A stretch of DNA of 64,000 nt from Methanoculleus formosensis (lineage in GTDB: Archaea; Halobacteriota; Methanomicrobia; Methanomicrobiales; Methanoculleaceae), in NCBI RefSeq assembly GCF_025384765.1, contig NZ_VHLL01000006.1:1-64000 (forward strand). The letters run 5' to 3'. Shown here piece after piece: positions 36,999 through 45,913 of this stretch (positions are counted from its first letter, which is position 1; every line of letters begins with the position of its first letter). Below the pieces are notes generated by a model, which had not been told where the DNA came from, searched no databases, and saw nothing but the letters and a program-made list of their open reading frames with translations. Both the position numbers and the translations under genes were made by a program.

Positions 36999-37877
36999 AT
37001 GTCTGCCATGAAGCGAAAGATCATCGAGATCGACGAGGAGAAATGCACCGGGTGCGGGCTCTGCATACCGGACTGCCCGGAAGGAGCGCTCCAGATCATC
37101 GACGGGAAGGCACGGCTCGTGAGCGACCTCTTCTGCGACGGTCTCGGCGCCTGCATCGGGACATGCCCGGAGGGGGCGATCTCCGTCATCGAGCGGGAGG
37201 CCGAACCCTATAGCGAGGAGGCGGTGATGGAGAAGATTGTCCCGCAGGGGATGGGTGTCATCAAGGCGCACCTGGAGCATCTCCTCGGCCACGGGGAGAA
37301 GGCCCTCTACCGCCGGGCGATCGATTACCTGAACGCCAACGAGATCCCGGTCCCCCCGCACGAGACCCCCGCCGCCCCCGCAGCATGTCCGGGCACCGTG
37401 GCAAGGAGCCTTCAGCGGGAAGAGGCCAGAAGTGCGGAACAGGCCGCACGGATCGAGTCGGAACTCCGGCAGTGGCCGGTTCAGCTGACGCTCGTCAACC
37501 CCGCTGCGTCCTACTTCGACTATGCGGATCTTCTCGTCTCCGGCGACTGCGTCCCCTTCGCCTACCCCGAGTTTCACCGGGACTTCCTGCAGGGGAAGAT
37601 CTTGCTCATCTTCTGCCCGAAACTGGATGCGGATATCGAGGGATACATCACGAAACTCGCCGATATCTTCTCGCGGCACACGGTCCGGTCGATCACCGTC
37701 CTGCACATGGAGGTGCCCTGCTGCAGCGGGGTGCGCTACATCGTGGACGAGGCCCTGAAACGCGCAAAGAAAGAGATCCCGGTGGCCGAGAAGACGATAA
37801 CGCTGCAGGGCGAGGCAGTGGAAGGGAGCATCGTCCGGCGCCGGGGCCCCGGCACGGGTCACCGCCGCGAGATGTAA
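36999..37877 (+). CDS. Ferredoxin-type iron-sulfur protein
   Basis: 292 residues. The first 60 hold two 4Fe-4S motifs: CTGCGLCIPDCPEGAL and CDGLGACIGTCPEGAI, the second with the altered spacing common in this family. Residues about 60-160 are helical, and the C-terminal part (about 165-270) has VNPAASYFDYADLLVSGDCVP and MEVPCCSGVRYIVDEAL with further cysteines. It likely carries electrons, but the partner is unknown. The 3-prime end overlaps the convergent glycosylase gene by 19 bases. ATG 37008 is an alternative start. Confidence 0.88.
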   Translation: MSAMKRKIIEIDEEKCTGCGLCIPDCPEGALQIIDGKARLVSDLFCDGLGACIGTCPEGAISVIEREAEPYSEEAVMEKIVPQGMGVIKAHLEHLLGHGEKALYRRAIDYLNANEIPVPPHETPAAPAACPGTVARSLQREEARSAEQAARIESELRQWPVQLTLVNPAASYFDYADLLVSGDCVPFAYPEFHRDFLQGKILLIFCPKLDADIEGYITKLADIFSRHTVRSITVLHMEVPCCSGVRYIVDEALKRAKKEIPVAEKTITLQGEAVEGSIVRRRGPGTGHRREM

Positions 37878-38449
37878 CGGCTCCCTTTGAGGTAGAACCG
37901 GAGCGGGAGGTCTGCCGCCTTCGTGATCCCTACGCGGGTCGTCTGCACGATCTCCCCGCCCGCTCCCTCCGCCCGGCGGCCGGAGAGGCTCCCGGGCGAC
38001 CAGACCTGCAGGGGTCCCCCGGAGAGCGAGGTCCCGTCGAGATCCATCGTGATCCCGAGCGCCTGCGTCAGTTTGCCCGGCCCGCTCGTGAGCGCGAACG
38101 GGTCGTCCGTTCCCCGCCGCGCCTGCATGAGATCGGTCCCGCCGGCCGGCTCGAGCGCCCGGACGAGAACCGCCTCTCCCGTCCCCTCGGGGCCGGTCAC
38201 GACGTTGAAGCAGGTGTGCAGGCCGTAGACCCGGTAGACGTAGGCATGGCCCGCCGGCCCGAACATCGCCCGGTTCCGCGGCGTCTCTCCCCGGTACGAG
38301 TGGGCTGCCGGGTCGTCCCGGAGGTAGGCTTCGACCTCGACGATCCACCCCATCGTCGCTGCCTCTTCCCGGTGCACGAGCAGGCACCCCAGCAGATCTT
38401 TTGCGACGGTCACCGTGTCGCGTTCGTAAAATGATGGTGGAAGGATCAT
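37859..38449 (-). CDS. 3-methyladenine DNA glycosylase (Mpg/Aag family)
   Basis: 196 residues, the normal size. Motifs LLGCLLVH, IVEVEAYLRDDPAAHSYRGETPRNRAMFG and YVYRVYGLHTCFNVV mark the AAG fold; the catalytic Glu is in VEVEAY. LTSGPGKLTQALGI is the conserved core helix. It removes alkylated purines from DNA. Overlaps the iron-sulfur protein gene tail to tail. Confidence 0.95.
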   Translation of the reverse strand: MILPPSFYERDTVTVAKDLLGCLLVHREEAATMGWIVEVEAYLRDDPAAHSYRGETPRNRAMFGPAGHAYVYRVYGLHTCFNVVTGPEGTGEAVLVRALEPAGGTDLMQARRGTDDPFALTSGPGKLTQALGITMDLDGTSLSGGPLQVWSPGSLSGRRAEGAGGEIVQTTRVGITKAADLPLRFYLKGSRYISRR

Positions 38450-38752
38450 GCGTGTTCTCCGGTCGTATCCTGAAAGATCTCCGCCGCCTGCCCATCAAGG
38501 TTCCGGGCGGCGGCGAGGCGGCACCGAAGTCTCTTATCACCCGCTCTCCCCGACCATGGGAACTCCGGGCCCCGGCCGCTGAATATCGTTCCGGCTGTAT
38601 AGGTCGCTCTAACTGCCCGGCGCAGCCGCCACAGGTTTTATTCGGAGTTCAAGAGACCTGAAACGGGCTAATGTTTAATAGAAGTGGCGGCATAATGGAA
38701 TATTGTTATCACCCACAACAAAAACAAACCTGCTTATATGGAGGTTCTGAAT
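38450..38752. other. Divergent promoter region between glycosylase and cupin genes
   Basis: GTTTAATA (38673-38680) and CTTATAT (38733-38739) are TATA-like. GGAGG at 38740-38744 is the cupin ribosome site. I see no gene; a short frame from 38401 is not convincing. Confidence 0.4.
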
Positions 38753-39154
38753 ATGAAGAAAGGATTTGCAACCGATATCGAGACTGAAACTGTAAAGAAC
38801 ACCGAATTCCGCAGAGTTCTCTACACGAGCAAATTCAGCCAGCTCGTGCTGATGAGCCTGAAGCCCGGCGAGGAGATCGGCGAGGAGGTTCACGACGACG
38901 TCGACCAGTTCTTCCGGTTCGAAGAAGGGGAGGGGAAGGTCGTCATCGACAACACCGAGTACAAGGTGAAGGACGGCAGCGCCGTGGTCGTGCCGAACAG
39001 TGCCAAGCACAACGTGATCAACACCTCAAAGACCGCCGACCTCAAGCTCTACACGATCTACTCGCCGCCGGAGCACCGTGATGCGGTCGTGCACAAGACC
39101 CGCGAAGCGGCCATGGCGGACGACGAGCACTTCGACGGGAAGACGACCGAGTGA
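38753..39154 (+). CDS. Cupin-domain protein
   Basis: 133 residues forming one cupin barrel. Metal-ligand motif 1 is EEVHDDVDQFFRFEEGEG and motif 2 is VVVPNSAKHNVIN. The preceding segment LVLMSLKPGEEIG is typical of small archaeal cupins. The role is unknown, possibly metal-dependent binding or epimerase-like. GGAGG eight bases before the ATG sets the start here, not 15 bases earlier. Confidence 0.92.
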   Translation: MKKGFATDIETETVKNTEFRRVLYTSKFSQLVLMSLKPGEEIGEEVHDDVDQFFRFEEGEGKVVIDNTEYKVKDGSAVVVPNSAKHNVINTSKTADLKLYTIYSPPEHRDAVVHKTREAAMADDEHFDGKTTE

Positions 39155-39193
39155 TCCTTTCCGGATCACTCTAAAATCAGATCACTTTTTTTT
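39151..39193 (+). terminator. Hairpin and T run after the cupin gene
   Basis: GTGATCC (39151-39157) pairs with GGATCAC (39163-39169), and eight T follow at 39186-39193. The hairpin overlaps the stop codon. Confidence 0.6.
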
Positions 39194-39220
39194 GTAGTTA
39201 CGGTAAGTGCCGGGCCGTTC

Positions 39221-39490
39221 TCAGTCCCGCTCAATCTCGCCGCCTGCCTCCCTGATCGTCGTCTCGATCCGTTCCAGCAGATCGGGGTCGTGGATGGCGA
39301 AGTCGAGCATCGGAAATCCCGCCACGAGGGGGATGGGTTTGAATATCGCAAGCGGCGCTGTTCCGTCTTTCCTTGGGCTTTCGCCCGGGGCGATGATGGA
39401 GGTCGTCCCATCCGCCCAGACGGCGAGGTTCCCATAACCCTGTGCGTCCCAGATCGCTTTGATGATTGCATGTGTATGTAGCATGCTCAC
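39221..39490 (-). CDS. Small hypothetical protein
   Basis: 89 residues (or 87 from the second ATG, MLHTHAI). Protein-like composition with ILW-rich stretches: AIIKAIWDAQGYGNLAVWADGTTSIIAPG. No domain is recognised. It follows the permease gene by 50 bases on the same strand and may be cotranscribed with it. Confidence 0.6.
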   Translation of the reverse strand: MSMLHTHAIIKAIWDAQGYGNLAVWADGTTSIIAPGESPRKDGTAPLAIFKPIPLVAGFPMLDFAIHDPDLLERIETTIREAGGEIERD

Positions 39491-39540
39491 TCCTCAGAAG
39501 AGGAGGGTGCGAAGAGGGTATCAACCTTCCCCATGCCGGT

Positions 39541-40626
39541 TTACCTCGCCGGTGGCGCCTCGGCCTCCCGCGTCTCCGCCGGGAGAGTCGGCTCTCCCGT
39601 AAAGAGGTGGTCGACACCGAGGATCGTGTTCACCCAGGCCCAGTCCTCGCTCGATTGAGCGACCATAAGGACGATGAGGGTGAGCGGGACGGCGAAGATC
39701 ATCCCGGCAACACCGAGCGCCCATCCCCAGAAGATGACCGAGAGGACGACGACGAGGGCGGGGATCTCGAAGCGCCTCGATGCGAAGTGCGCGAAGATCG
39801 GGTTCTCCACGAGCGCGTTCAGGATCGCGACGACCACGATCACCGCGATCGCGCCCCCTATCCCGAACTGCAGCCAGGCAAAGAAGATCGCCGGGAGCGC
39901 CGCGATGACCAGCCCGATGTAGGGGATGTACGAGAGCAGGAACGTCATCACCCCCCAGAGGACGGCCGCGTGCACCCCCATGACCCAGAGGAACGTACCG
40001 AAGAGGAAGCCGTGGATGAGGTTTACCTCGGTCCTGACGATGACAAAGTTGGCCAGGAATCCGCTCATGCGGGAGAACGACTCGACGGCCTCGTCGTTCT
40101 TCATCACCTTCCTCACCCGTTCGGGCATCCGCGGCGCCTCAAAGAGCATGAAGATCGTCGTCACCGCTATGAAGAAGAGGTAGAGAAGGAGATCCGCGAT
40201 ACTGATGGCCGATGAGGAGAGAATTCCCACGAATCCCTGCAGGTTTATCGAAGACGGTGAGAGCGAACCCGTTTCAATCCCATATCTGTCCAGGAGGGTA
40301 AGGATCTCCGATAACCTGGCGGTCAACTCCCGCTGGTAAAGAGGAAGATCTGCGACCAGCGTCTCGAACGAGAAGAAGACGAAATAGCAGATCAGCAGAA
40401 CGGCAAGGCAGGCGACGGCGGCGACCACGCCGACGGCGACGCTCTCAGGGAGTCCCCTCGTTCGAAGGGCTTTCGTTGGGGGATATATGATCATGGCGAG
40501 GATCACCGATACGGCGATGATGGTGACGAGGTATCCGATCGCCTCGATTCCGATAATGAGGAACACCAGTGCCGTCAACAGGAGTATGGTGCTCACGCGC
40601 CTTGGGAAGATCGGGGTTTCTGTCAT
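39541..40626 (-). CDS. AI-2E family transporter
   Basis: 361 residues with about eight membrane helices, a paired N-terminal set and a C-terminal set separated by an amphipathic region (residues about 85-130). VNLIHGFLFGTFLWVMGV, LLSYIPYIGLVIAALPA and VENPIFAHFASRRFEIPALVVVLSVIFWGWALG are hallmark stretches of PF01594. Members have been linked to AI-2 export and to sodium/proton exchange; here the role is open. Confidence 0.93.
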   Translation of the reverse strand: MTETPIFPRRVSTILLLTALVFLIIGIEAIGYLVTIIAVSVILAMIIYPPTKALRTRGLPESVAVGVVAAVACLAVLLICYFVFFSFETLVADLPLYQRELTARLSEILTLLDRYGIETGSLSPSSINLQGFVGILSSSAISIADLLLYLFFIAVTTIFMLFEAPRMPERVRKVMKNDEAVESFSRMSGFLANFVIVRTEVNLIHGFLFGTFLWVMGVHAAVLWGVMTFLLSYIPYIGLVIAALPAIFFAWLQFGIGGAIAVIVVVAILNALVENPIFAHFASRRFEIPALVVVLSVIFWGWALGVAGMIFAVPLTLIVLMVAQSSEDWAWVNTILGVDHLFTGEPTLPAETREAEAPPAR

Positions 40627-40834
40627 CCTGACTGAGATCTTCTTACGGATACTATATCAACCCCGCGATACGCCGCGGAACCGACGAGGCCGAGAGATCT
40701 GTTCGGCGCGCCCGGCCCCCTCGCTCCGGTCTCGATGGGCTTTGGGGTTCTGCCGGGTGCCGATGATCGCGAAACGATCGGCGCCGGGTTGGTATCCGCC
40801 CGGAGGACTATCCGATCGAAAGAGTGGGTAGGCA

Positions 40835-40870
40835 ATTTTTAAGCAGAGTACCCGCGAATAATATCCATAA
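40835..40870 (+). promoter_or_regulatory. Promoter of a probably leaderless antiporter transcript
   Basis: TTTTTAAG near 40836-40843 is about 30 bases before the ATG at 40871, and no purine-rich ribosome site lies between. This spacing fits a transcript that begins at or next to the start codon. Confidence 0.35.
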
Positions 40871-42721
40871 ATGGTCCTCACCCTCGAACTCGTATTTATC
40901 GGAATAGCGGTGCTCTTTCTGATAAGCATCATAGCAAATAAGTTCTCGGAGAGGCTCGGTGTTCCTGCGCTCCTCATCTTCCTCATCGTCGGGATGCTCG
41001 CAGGCTCGGAGGGGCCGGGCGGTATCCCGTTCGACGACCCCACGCTTGCGCAGCTCATCGGGATTATAGCACTTGCATATATCCTCTTCTCGGGCGGTCT
41101 TGATACCCGGTGGGAAGAGATCCAGCCTGTTCTCTGGCAGGGGATCGCCCTCTCCACGATCGGCGTCGTCCTGACCGCAGTCCTGCTCGGCGCGTTCGCC
41201 GTCCTGGTCCTCGGATTCTCTCCGCTCACGGGCCTACTCCTTGGCGCGGTCGTCTCGTCCACCGATGCGGCGGCAGTCTTCTCGATCCTCCGAACGGCAC
41301 GGGCCCGCCTGAAGGGAAATCTGCGACCGTTCCTCGAGTTTGAGTCGGGGAGCAACGACCCCATGGCGGTCCTGCTCACCACCGGCATCATCGGCCTGAT
41401 CCTTACCCCGGGTTCGTCGATCTTCAGCCTCGTCCCGACGTTCGCGCAGCAGATGGCGGTCGGCGGCCTCATGGGTTACGCGCTCGGCAAGTTCACGGTC
41501 TGGTTCATCAACCGTATCAAACTGGAGACCGAGGGGCTGTACCCGGTGCTCACCCTCGCGATGGTGCTGCTGGTCTACGGGCTGACCACCGTCATCGGCG
41601 GAAACGGGTTCATCGCTGTCTACCTCGCCGGTCTTATCATTGGTAACAGCGTCATCATTCACAAAAAGAGTCTGATCCGGTTCTACGACGGAATTGCGTG
41701 GTTGATGCAGATCGTGATGTTCCTTGCGCTCGGGCTGCTCGTCTTCCCCTCGCAGCTTGCATCGGCGTTCGTCCCCGGCCTTCTCGCCGCCCTCTTCCTG
41801 ATATTCATCGCGCGGCCGGTCTCCGTCCTGCTCACACTGCTCCCCTGGAAGATGCCGATGAACGAGAAGGCCCTGGTGTCGTGGGTGGGGCTCCGGGGCG
41901 CCGTCCCGATCATCCTCGCGACCTACCCCCTTGTCGCAGGGGTGTCTGATGCGGATGCGATATTCAACATCGTCTTCTTCATCGTCATCTTCTCGGCGCT
42001 CGTGCACGGGACATCGATCCCCTCAGTCGCCCGCTGGCTCGGTCTCGCCGGCCCGCTCGAGGAGACGGGCAAACTCTCCCGGGAGTTCGATGTGGACCCC
42101 GATACCCCGAGCGAATTGCTCGAACTGGTCATCCCTCCGGACGCCTCGGCGGTGGGCAAGCAGGTCGTCGACCTCGGGTTGCCGAAGGGCACACTCATCA
42201 TCCTGATGCAGAAGGGAGACGAACGCTTCGTTCCGGTCGGCAGCACAGTCATCGGGGCCAGAGATACGCTCCTCCTCCTGACGACGGACGAGATGACGGA
42301 GTCCGTCCGCGCCTGTCTCCTCAACTGCGAAGAACCGTGCAATGTCGCCGGCTCGCCGCCTCTCCCGGAGACCTTCTCCTGTACGGCGATAGTCGAGAAA
42401 GACCCCGAACAGGTCGAACCGGATCAGCCGGTCGTCTTCGGGGGCTCGGCTACGGTCTCCGGGGACTGCACCGCAACCGTCTCGGAGATGGCCTGGGACT
42501 TCGGCGACGGGACGACCGGCAAGGGCGAGACCGTCAGCCATGTCTACGCCACGGCTGGAACTTACACGGTCACGCTGGCCGTGACACTCAGCGACGGCAT
42601 CGTCTGCCGGGCAACGACGGATGTTACGGTGGTCGATCCCCGGGAGCCCGGCTCTTCTCCGGCAGGCATCACGGCGAGCGGGAACCTGGTTCCCGGTGGC
42701 GTCGATACGCTGGACGACTGA
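40871..42721 (+). CDS. CPA-type cation/proton antiporter with RCK-C and PKD domains
   Basis: 616 residues. Residues 1-390 form about twelve membrane helices of the NhaP2/CvrA potassium/proton antiporter type (ESGSNDPMAVLL holds the conserved Asn-Asp pair). Residues about 405-485 are a cytosolic RCK-C (TrkA-C) domain (ELVIPPDASAVGKQVVDLGL). Residues about 503-592 are a PKD domain (WDFGDGTTGKGETVSHVYATAGTY is its core), a fold normally found outside cells. No membrane helix separates it from the RCK-C domain. The protein should exchange potassium or sodium for protons. Confidence 0.92.
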   Translation: MVLTLELVFIGIAVLFLISIIANKFSERLGVPALLIFLIVGMLAGSEGPGGIPFDDPTLAQLIGIIALAYILFSGGLDTRWEEIQPVLWQGIALSTIGVVLTAVLLGAFAVLVLGFSPLTGLLLGAVVSSTDAAAVFSILRTARARLKGNLRPFLEFESGSNDPMAVLLTTGIIGLILTPGSSIFSLVPTFAQQMAVGGLMGYALGKFTVWFINRIKLETEGLYPVLTLAMVLLVYGLTTVIGGNGFIAVYLAGLIIGNSVIIHKKSLIRFYDGIAWLMQIVMFLALGLLVFPSQLASAFVPGLLAALFLIFIARPVSVLLTLLPWKMPMNEKALVSWVGLRGAVPIILATYPLVAGVSDADAIFNIVFFIVIFSALVHGTSIPSVARWLGLAGPLEETGKLSREFDVDPDTPSELLELVIPPDASAVGKQVVDLGLPKGTLIILMQKGDERFVPVGSTVIGARDTLLLLTTDEMTESVRACLLNCEEPCNVAGSPPLPETFSCTAIVEKDPEQVEPDQPVVFGGSATVSGDCTATVSEMAWDFGDGTTGKGETVSHVYATAGTYTVTLAVTLSDGIVCRATTDVTVVDPREPGSSPAGITASGNLVPGGVDTLDD

Positions 42722-42966
42722 TACGGATCGGGCGGGCCCGGGACTTCGGTGATGAGGAGAAGGGCAGCCATGACCGCGGCACCTTCGACAGCCGCATACT
42801 TCTCCCGCCGAGCGGAAGCAGGGCGGCGACGTTGCGGCTGCCCCGGCTGTTGCCGCCCCTGTGAGCGGTATGAGGAAAAAAGAAGCCGGTGGCGACTGTT
42901 TTTATGTGTCGGATGTCGCCGGCGGGAGCGATTACGATCTCTCTACAGGGCAGCGCGCCGTTATCG

Positions 42967-45483
42967 TTACGAACCAAAATCCCGATCCCGGTTCGCCGGC
43001 TTGAGCGTGAACCTGAATGCCGCTCCTCCCTCCGGGCGCCCCTGCATGCGGTCCTCGATCCAGATCCTTCCCCCATAGCGCTCGACGAGTGTCCTGCAGA
43101 TGAAGAGCCCGAGCCCGTCGCCCCTCCCCCGGGCTTTACCGCGCTCGAACCGGTGGAAGAGTTTTCCCTTCACGTCGTCGGGCACGCCGGGCCCGTTGTC
43201 TTCCACTGAGACCAGCACCTCCCCGTCCTGTTCCTCCGCCCGGACGACGATCTCCACCTCCGGCCCGCCGAACTTGACGCTGTTGCCGATGAGGTTCATG
43301 AAGATCGTGGCGAGGAGGTTGTCCGCCAGGACCTCGAGCGGTGGAACCACCTGGCGTATCGATGCTCCCCGGAAGTTTCTGGCCTCCTCGCTGACGACCG
43401 CGCTGAGGTCGACCGGTGAAAACTCTGCCGAATCGGTGTGAATGCGCCTGATCGTCGAGACGTTCATGAGGATCTCGGTGCTCCGCGCTATGCTGTCGTG
43501 GAGTTTTCGGGCGTAGGCCCTTTCGGTGCCGTCGAGGAGTTCGATCATGAGGTCGGCGTAGATGCTCGAGACGTTGTTTGCATTCCTGATGTCGTGAGTG
43601 ATGATGTCGAGGTAGAGGTTCGCCTCCCGGTGCGCCTCCTCCAGACTGGCGAGCAGCCTGTTTCGCTCTTCTTCGGCATGGTTCCGGTCGGTGACGTCAC
43701 GTGCGTTCATGATGAATTGCCGGTCGCTCCCCTCCCGGATCAGGCTCGTGCCCGTAACGTCGAGGAAAATCCATCGGCCGGCAGAACTCCTGATTCTGAC
43801 CTGGAACGTGAGCCTCGCAGACGGCAGGGCTATTCCGGCCCTCACGGTTTCTACTGCTGCCCGGGCGTCTTCGGGGTGTATGAGGTCGAGTACGTCCGTG
43901 CCGATGAGACTCTCGGGATCATAACCCCCGATCAGTCGTACCGAAGGGCTTGCGTAGGTGATGTGTCTCTGCATATCGAGGAGAAGGATGATATCGGATG
44001 CGTTCTCGATGAGGGAACGGAAGTGCTCCTCGCTCTCTTCGAGGACCCGGTTGAGAAGCGCCAGTTCTTCGGTCTTCTCCTGCAACTGCTCGGTGGTGCT
44101 CTGCAGTTCTTCGTTCTGAACCTCCATCTCTTCGGCGAACTGCTGCACCTGCTCCAGGAACTCCTGCTTCTGCGCTTCCGCCTGTTTCAGCTCAGTGATC
44201 TCTGTGCCGACGGCGATGGCTCCGGTGACCGCTCCCCGGGCATCCCGCATGGGCGTCCTGGTAATATAGAAAGTCCGATCGCCGATCGTCTCCTCGAAGG
44301 CCTCGGTGGTCCCGGTCTCGATCACGTACCGATCATTGGCCATAACAGGGCCGCCGATCTCCGGGCCGAGGAGTTCGATCGGCGTCCTGCCGAGTACTTC
44401 AGTGGTCGGTCTGCCGATTATCCCGGGCACGGCAGGGTTGCAGAGCACACACCGGCCTTCGCGATCGGTGACGCATATGGGTGCCGGAGTATTCTCGGTG
44501 ATGGCGTTGAGAAGGGCGTTGGCCTTCGCGAGTTCGTCCGCACGCTCGACCACACGCTCTTCAAGCGTCTCGTTTAACCCCCGTAGCGCCTCCTCGGCCC
44601 GCTTGCGCTTGGTGATGTCGATACCGACCTCGAGGATGTTGAGGGAGCCGTCCGCATCGGTGAAGGGGAAGTCGAAGATATCGTAATCGTGGTTGTCCGG
44701 CCCGGTCCACTCCCAGCGATGCGGCGCTCCCGTCTTCATGACGTTGTAGGACTCGCAGTTCTCGCAGGGCTCCGATCGCGAGAAGAGGTACTCGTAGCAA
44801 CGTCGCCCGTCGGACGCGCCGAACCGCTCCCGGAAGAAGCAGTTTGCGAAGGGCACGCGATAGTCAGGCGAAAGCAGTATCACGTATACCGGCAGCGTCT
44901 CCAGGACGTCGTAGAGGCGTTTTTGCCCGGCCTTCACCGCCTCTTCAGCCCTGATGCGTTCGGCAACCTCGGCCTGCAGGGCTTCGTTCGCCTCCCGGAG
45001 TTCTAAGGTGCGTTCCAGAACGCGCCTCTCCAGTTCGTCATGCGCCCTCTTGAGCGCCTCTTCGGCCTGTTTGCGCTCGGTGATGTCCTGTCCCTGCGCG
45101 ATGACCGAGGAGATCGCTTCCCCATCGCTCTCGTACACCGCGGCGGAGTTCCAGAGGACCGTCCTGATCCTGCCTCCCGCCGTGAGTATGGGGATCTCGA
45201 CGGTCTCCCATCGCTCCCCGGCCGTCGTCTCCCGGATGAGACCCATCAGTTCCTCACGCCGGGTTTCGGGGAAGAGGATCTCCGGCGACCGGCCGACGAC
45301 CTCGCCTGCGGCCCGCCCCGTCAGCCGCTCGAAGGCGCTGTTGAACCTGGTGATCCTGAGATCCGCGTCCCAGACGATGATGGGGGCGTTGGCATATCTG
45401 ACCAGGTTCTCCAGGTACTGGGTCGTTTCAGATCCCTTCTCGGGTGTTTCGTGCTCGTGTATCAAAAATCGTTCCTCCTCCAT
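42967..45483 (-). CDS. PAS-domain sensor histidine kinase
   Basis: 838 residues, cytosolic. Four PAS domains (about 25-135, 190-310, 335-440, 495-610) are joined by long coiled coils, then a dimerisation segment with His630 in DIITHDIRNANN and a HATPase domain (NLIGNSVKFGG, DNGPGVP, GDGLGLFICR). The second PAS contains CFFRERFG, CYEYLFSRSEPCENCESY, with several cysteines that might bind a metal or sense redox. No response regulator gene adjoins. Typical of methanogen signalling kinases. Confidence 0.92.
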   Translation of the reverse strand: MEEERFLIHEHETPEKGSETTQYLENLVRYANAPIIVWDADLRITRFNSAFERLTGRAAGEVVGRSPEILFPETRREELMGLIRETTAGERWETVEIPILTAGGRIRTVLWNSAAVYESDGEAISSVIAQGQDITERKQAEEALKRAHDELERRVLERTLELREANEALQAEVAERIRAEEAVKAGQKRLYDVLETLPVYVILLSPDYRVPFANCFFRERFGASDGRRCYEYLFSRSEPCENCESYNVMKTGAPHRWEWTGPDNHDYDIFDFPFTDADGSLNILEVGIDITKRKRAEEALRGLNETLEERVVERADELAKANALLNAITENTPAPICVTDREGRCVLCNPAVPGIIGRPTTEVLGRTPIELLGPEIGGPVMANDRYVIETGTTEAFEETIGDRTFYITRTPMRDARGAVTGAIAVGTEITELKQAEAQKQEFLEQVQQFAEEMEVQNEELQSTTEQLQEKTEELALLNRVLEESEEHFRSLIENASDIILLLDMQRHITYASPSVRLIGGYDPESLIGTDVLDLIHPEDARAAVETVRAGIALPSARLTFQVRIRSSAGRWIFLDVTGTSLIREGSDRQFIMNARDVTDRNHAEEERNRLLASLEEAHREANLYLDIITHDIRNANNVSSIYADLMIELLDGTERAYARKLHDSIARSTEILMNVSTIRRIHTDSAEFSPVDLSAVVSEEARNFRGASIRQVVPPLEVLADNLLATIFMNLIGNSVKFGGPEVEIVVRAEEQDGEVLVSVEDNGPGVPDDVKGKLFHRFERGKARGRGDGLGLFICRTLVERYGGRIWIEDRMQGRPEGGAAFRFTLKPANRDRDFGS

Positions 45484-45913
45484 AAGGCACGCCGTCGAGC
45501 GAACCGATAGTGTTGGGGTTTTATCACCGGCGGCTTGGAGCAGATTGCCCTCTCGATCGCTCCCGGCACCGGGCTTTATTGTGGGCTCTCCGGCGACGTT
45601 CCGGGTAGAGCACTTGAATGGAATCGGACCCCTATCCGTGAAGTGGTTTTAGGATACATTTGCAATTAACGTTTGGTATTGAGTTCCCGCAAAGCCGCAA
45701 GAAGGACGAACTACATTCCTTTTGGTCTACTGATGTTCTTCATCAGTTCCCGTATCCTCGTAAACTGCCGGCAGGAACCGTCGGACCGGGAGCAGGCGCC
45801 CTGAGGGTTGTGCGTGAATAACGGTGAATGAGAGGGAACATTTTTCGAGAAAATGGCATCGGATACGGCGATAAATCTGCTATGCTTATCTACCCGGGCT
45901 GCCTTTTTTCTTT
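45484..45913. other. Divergent intergenic region upstream of kinase and C69 peptidase genes
   Basis: No gene is visible. TTATCT at 45886-45891 lies about 28 bases before the peptidase ATG, which has no ribosome site, so its mRNA may be leaderless. Around 45690-45712, CCCGCAAAGCCGCAAGAAGG resembles a degraded copy of the GCGAAG repeat type seen at 27.9 kb. Confidence 0.4.

Noticed and set aside
45690-45712. Second copy of the GCGAAG repeat
   Set aside because: Only a degraded, one-armed resemblance (CGCAAAG units); too weak to call a repeat copy.
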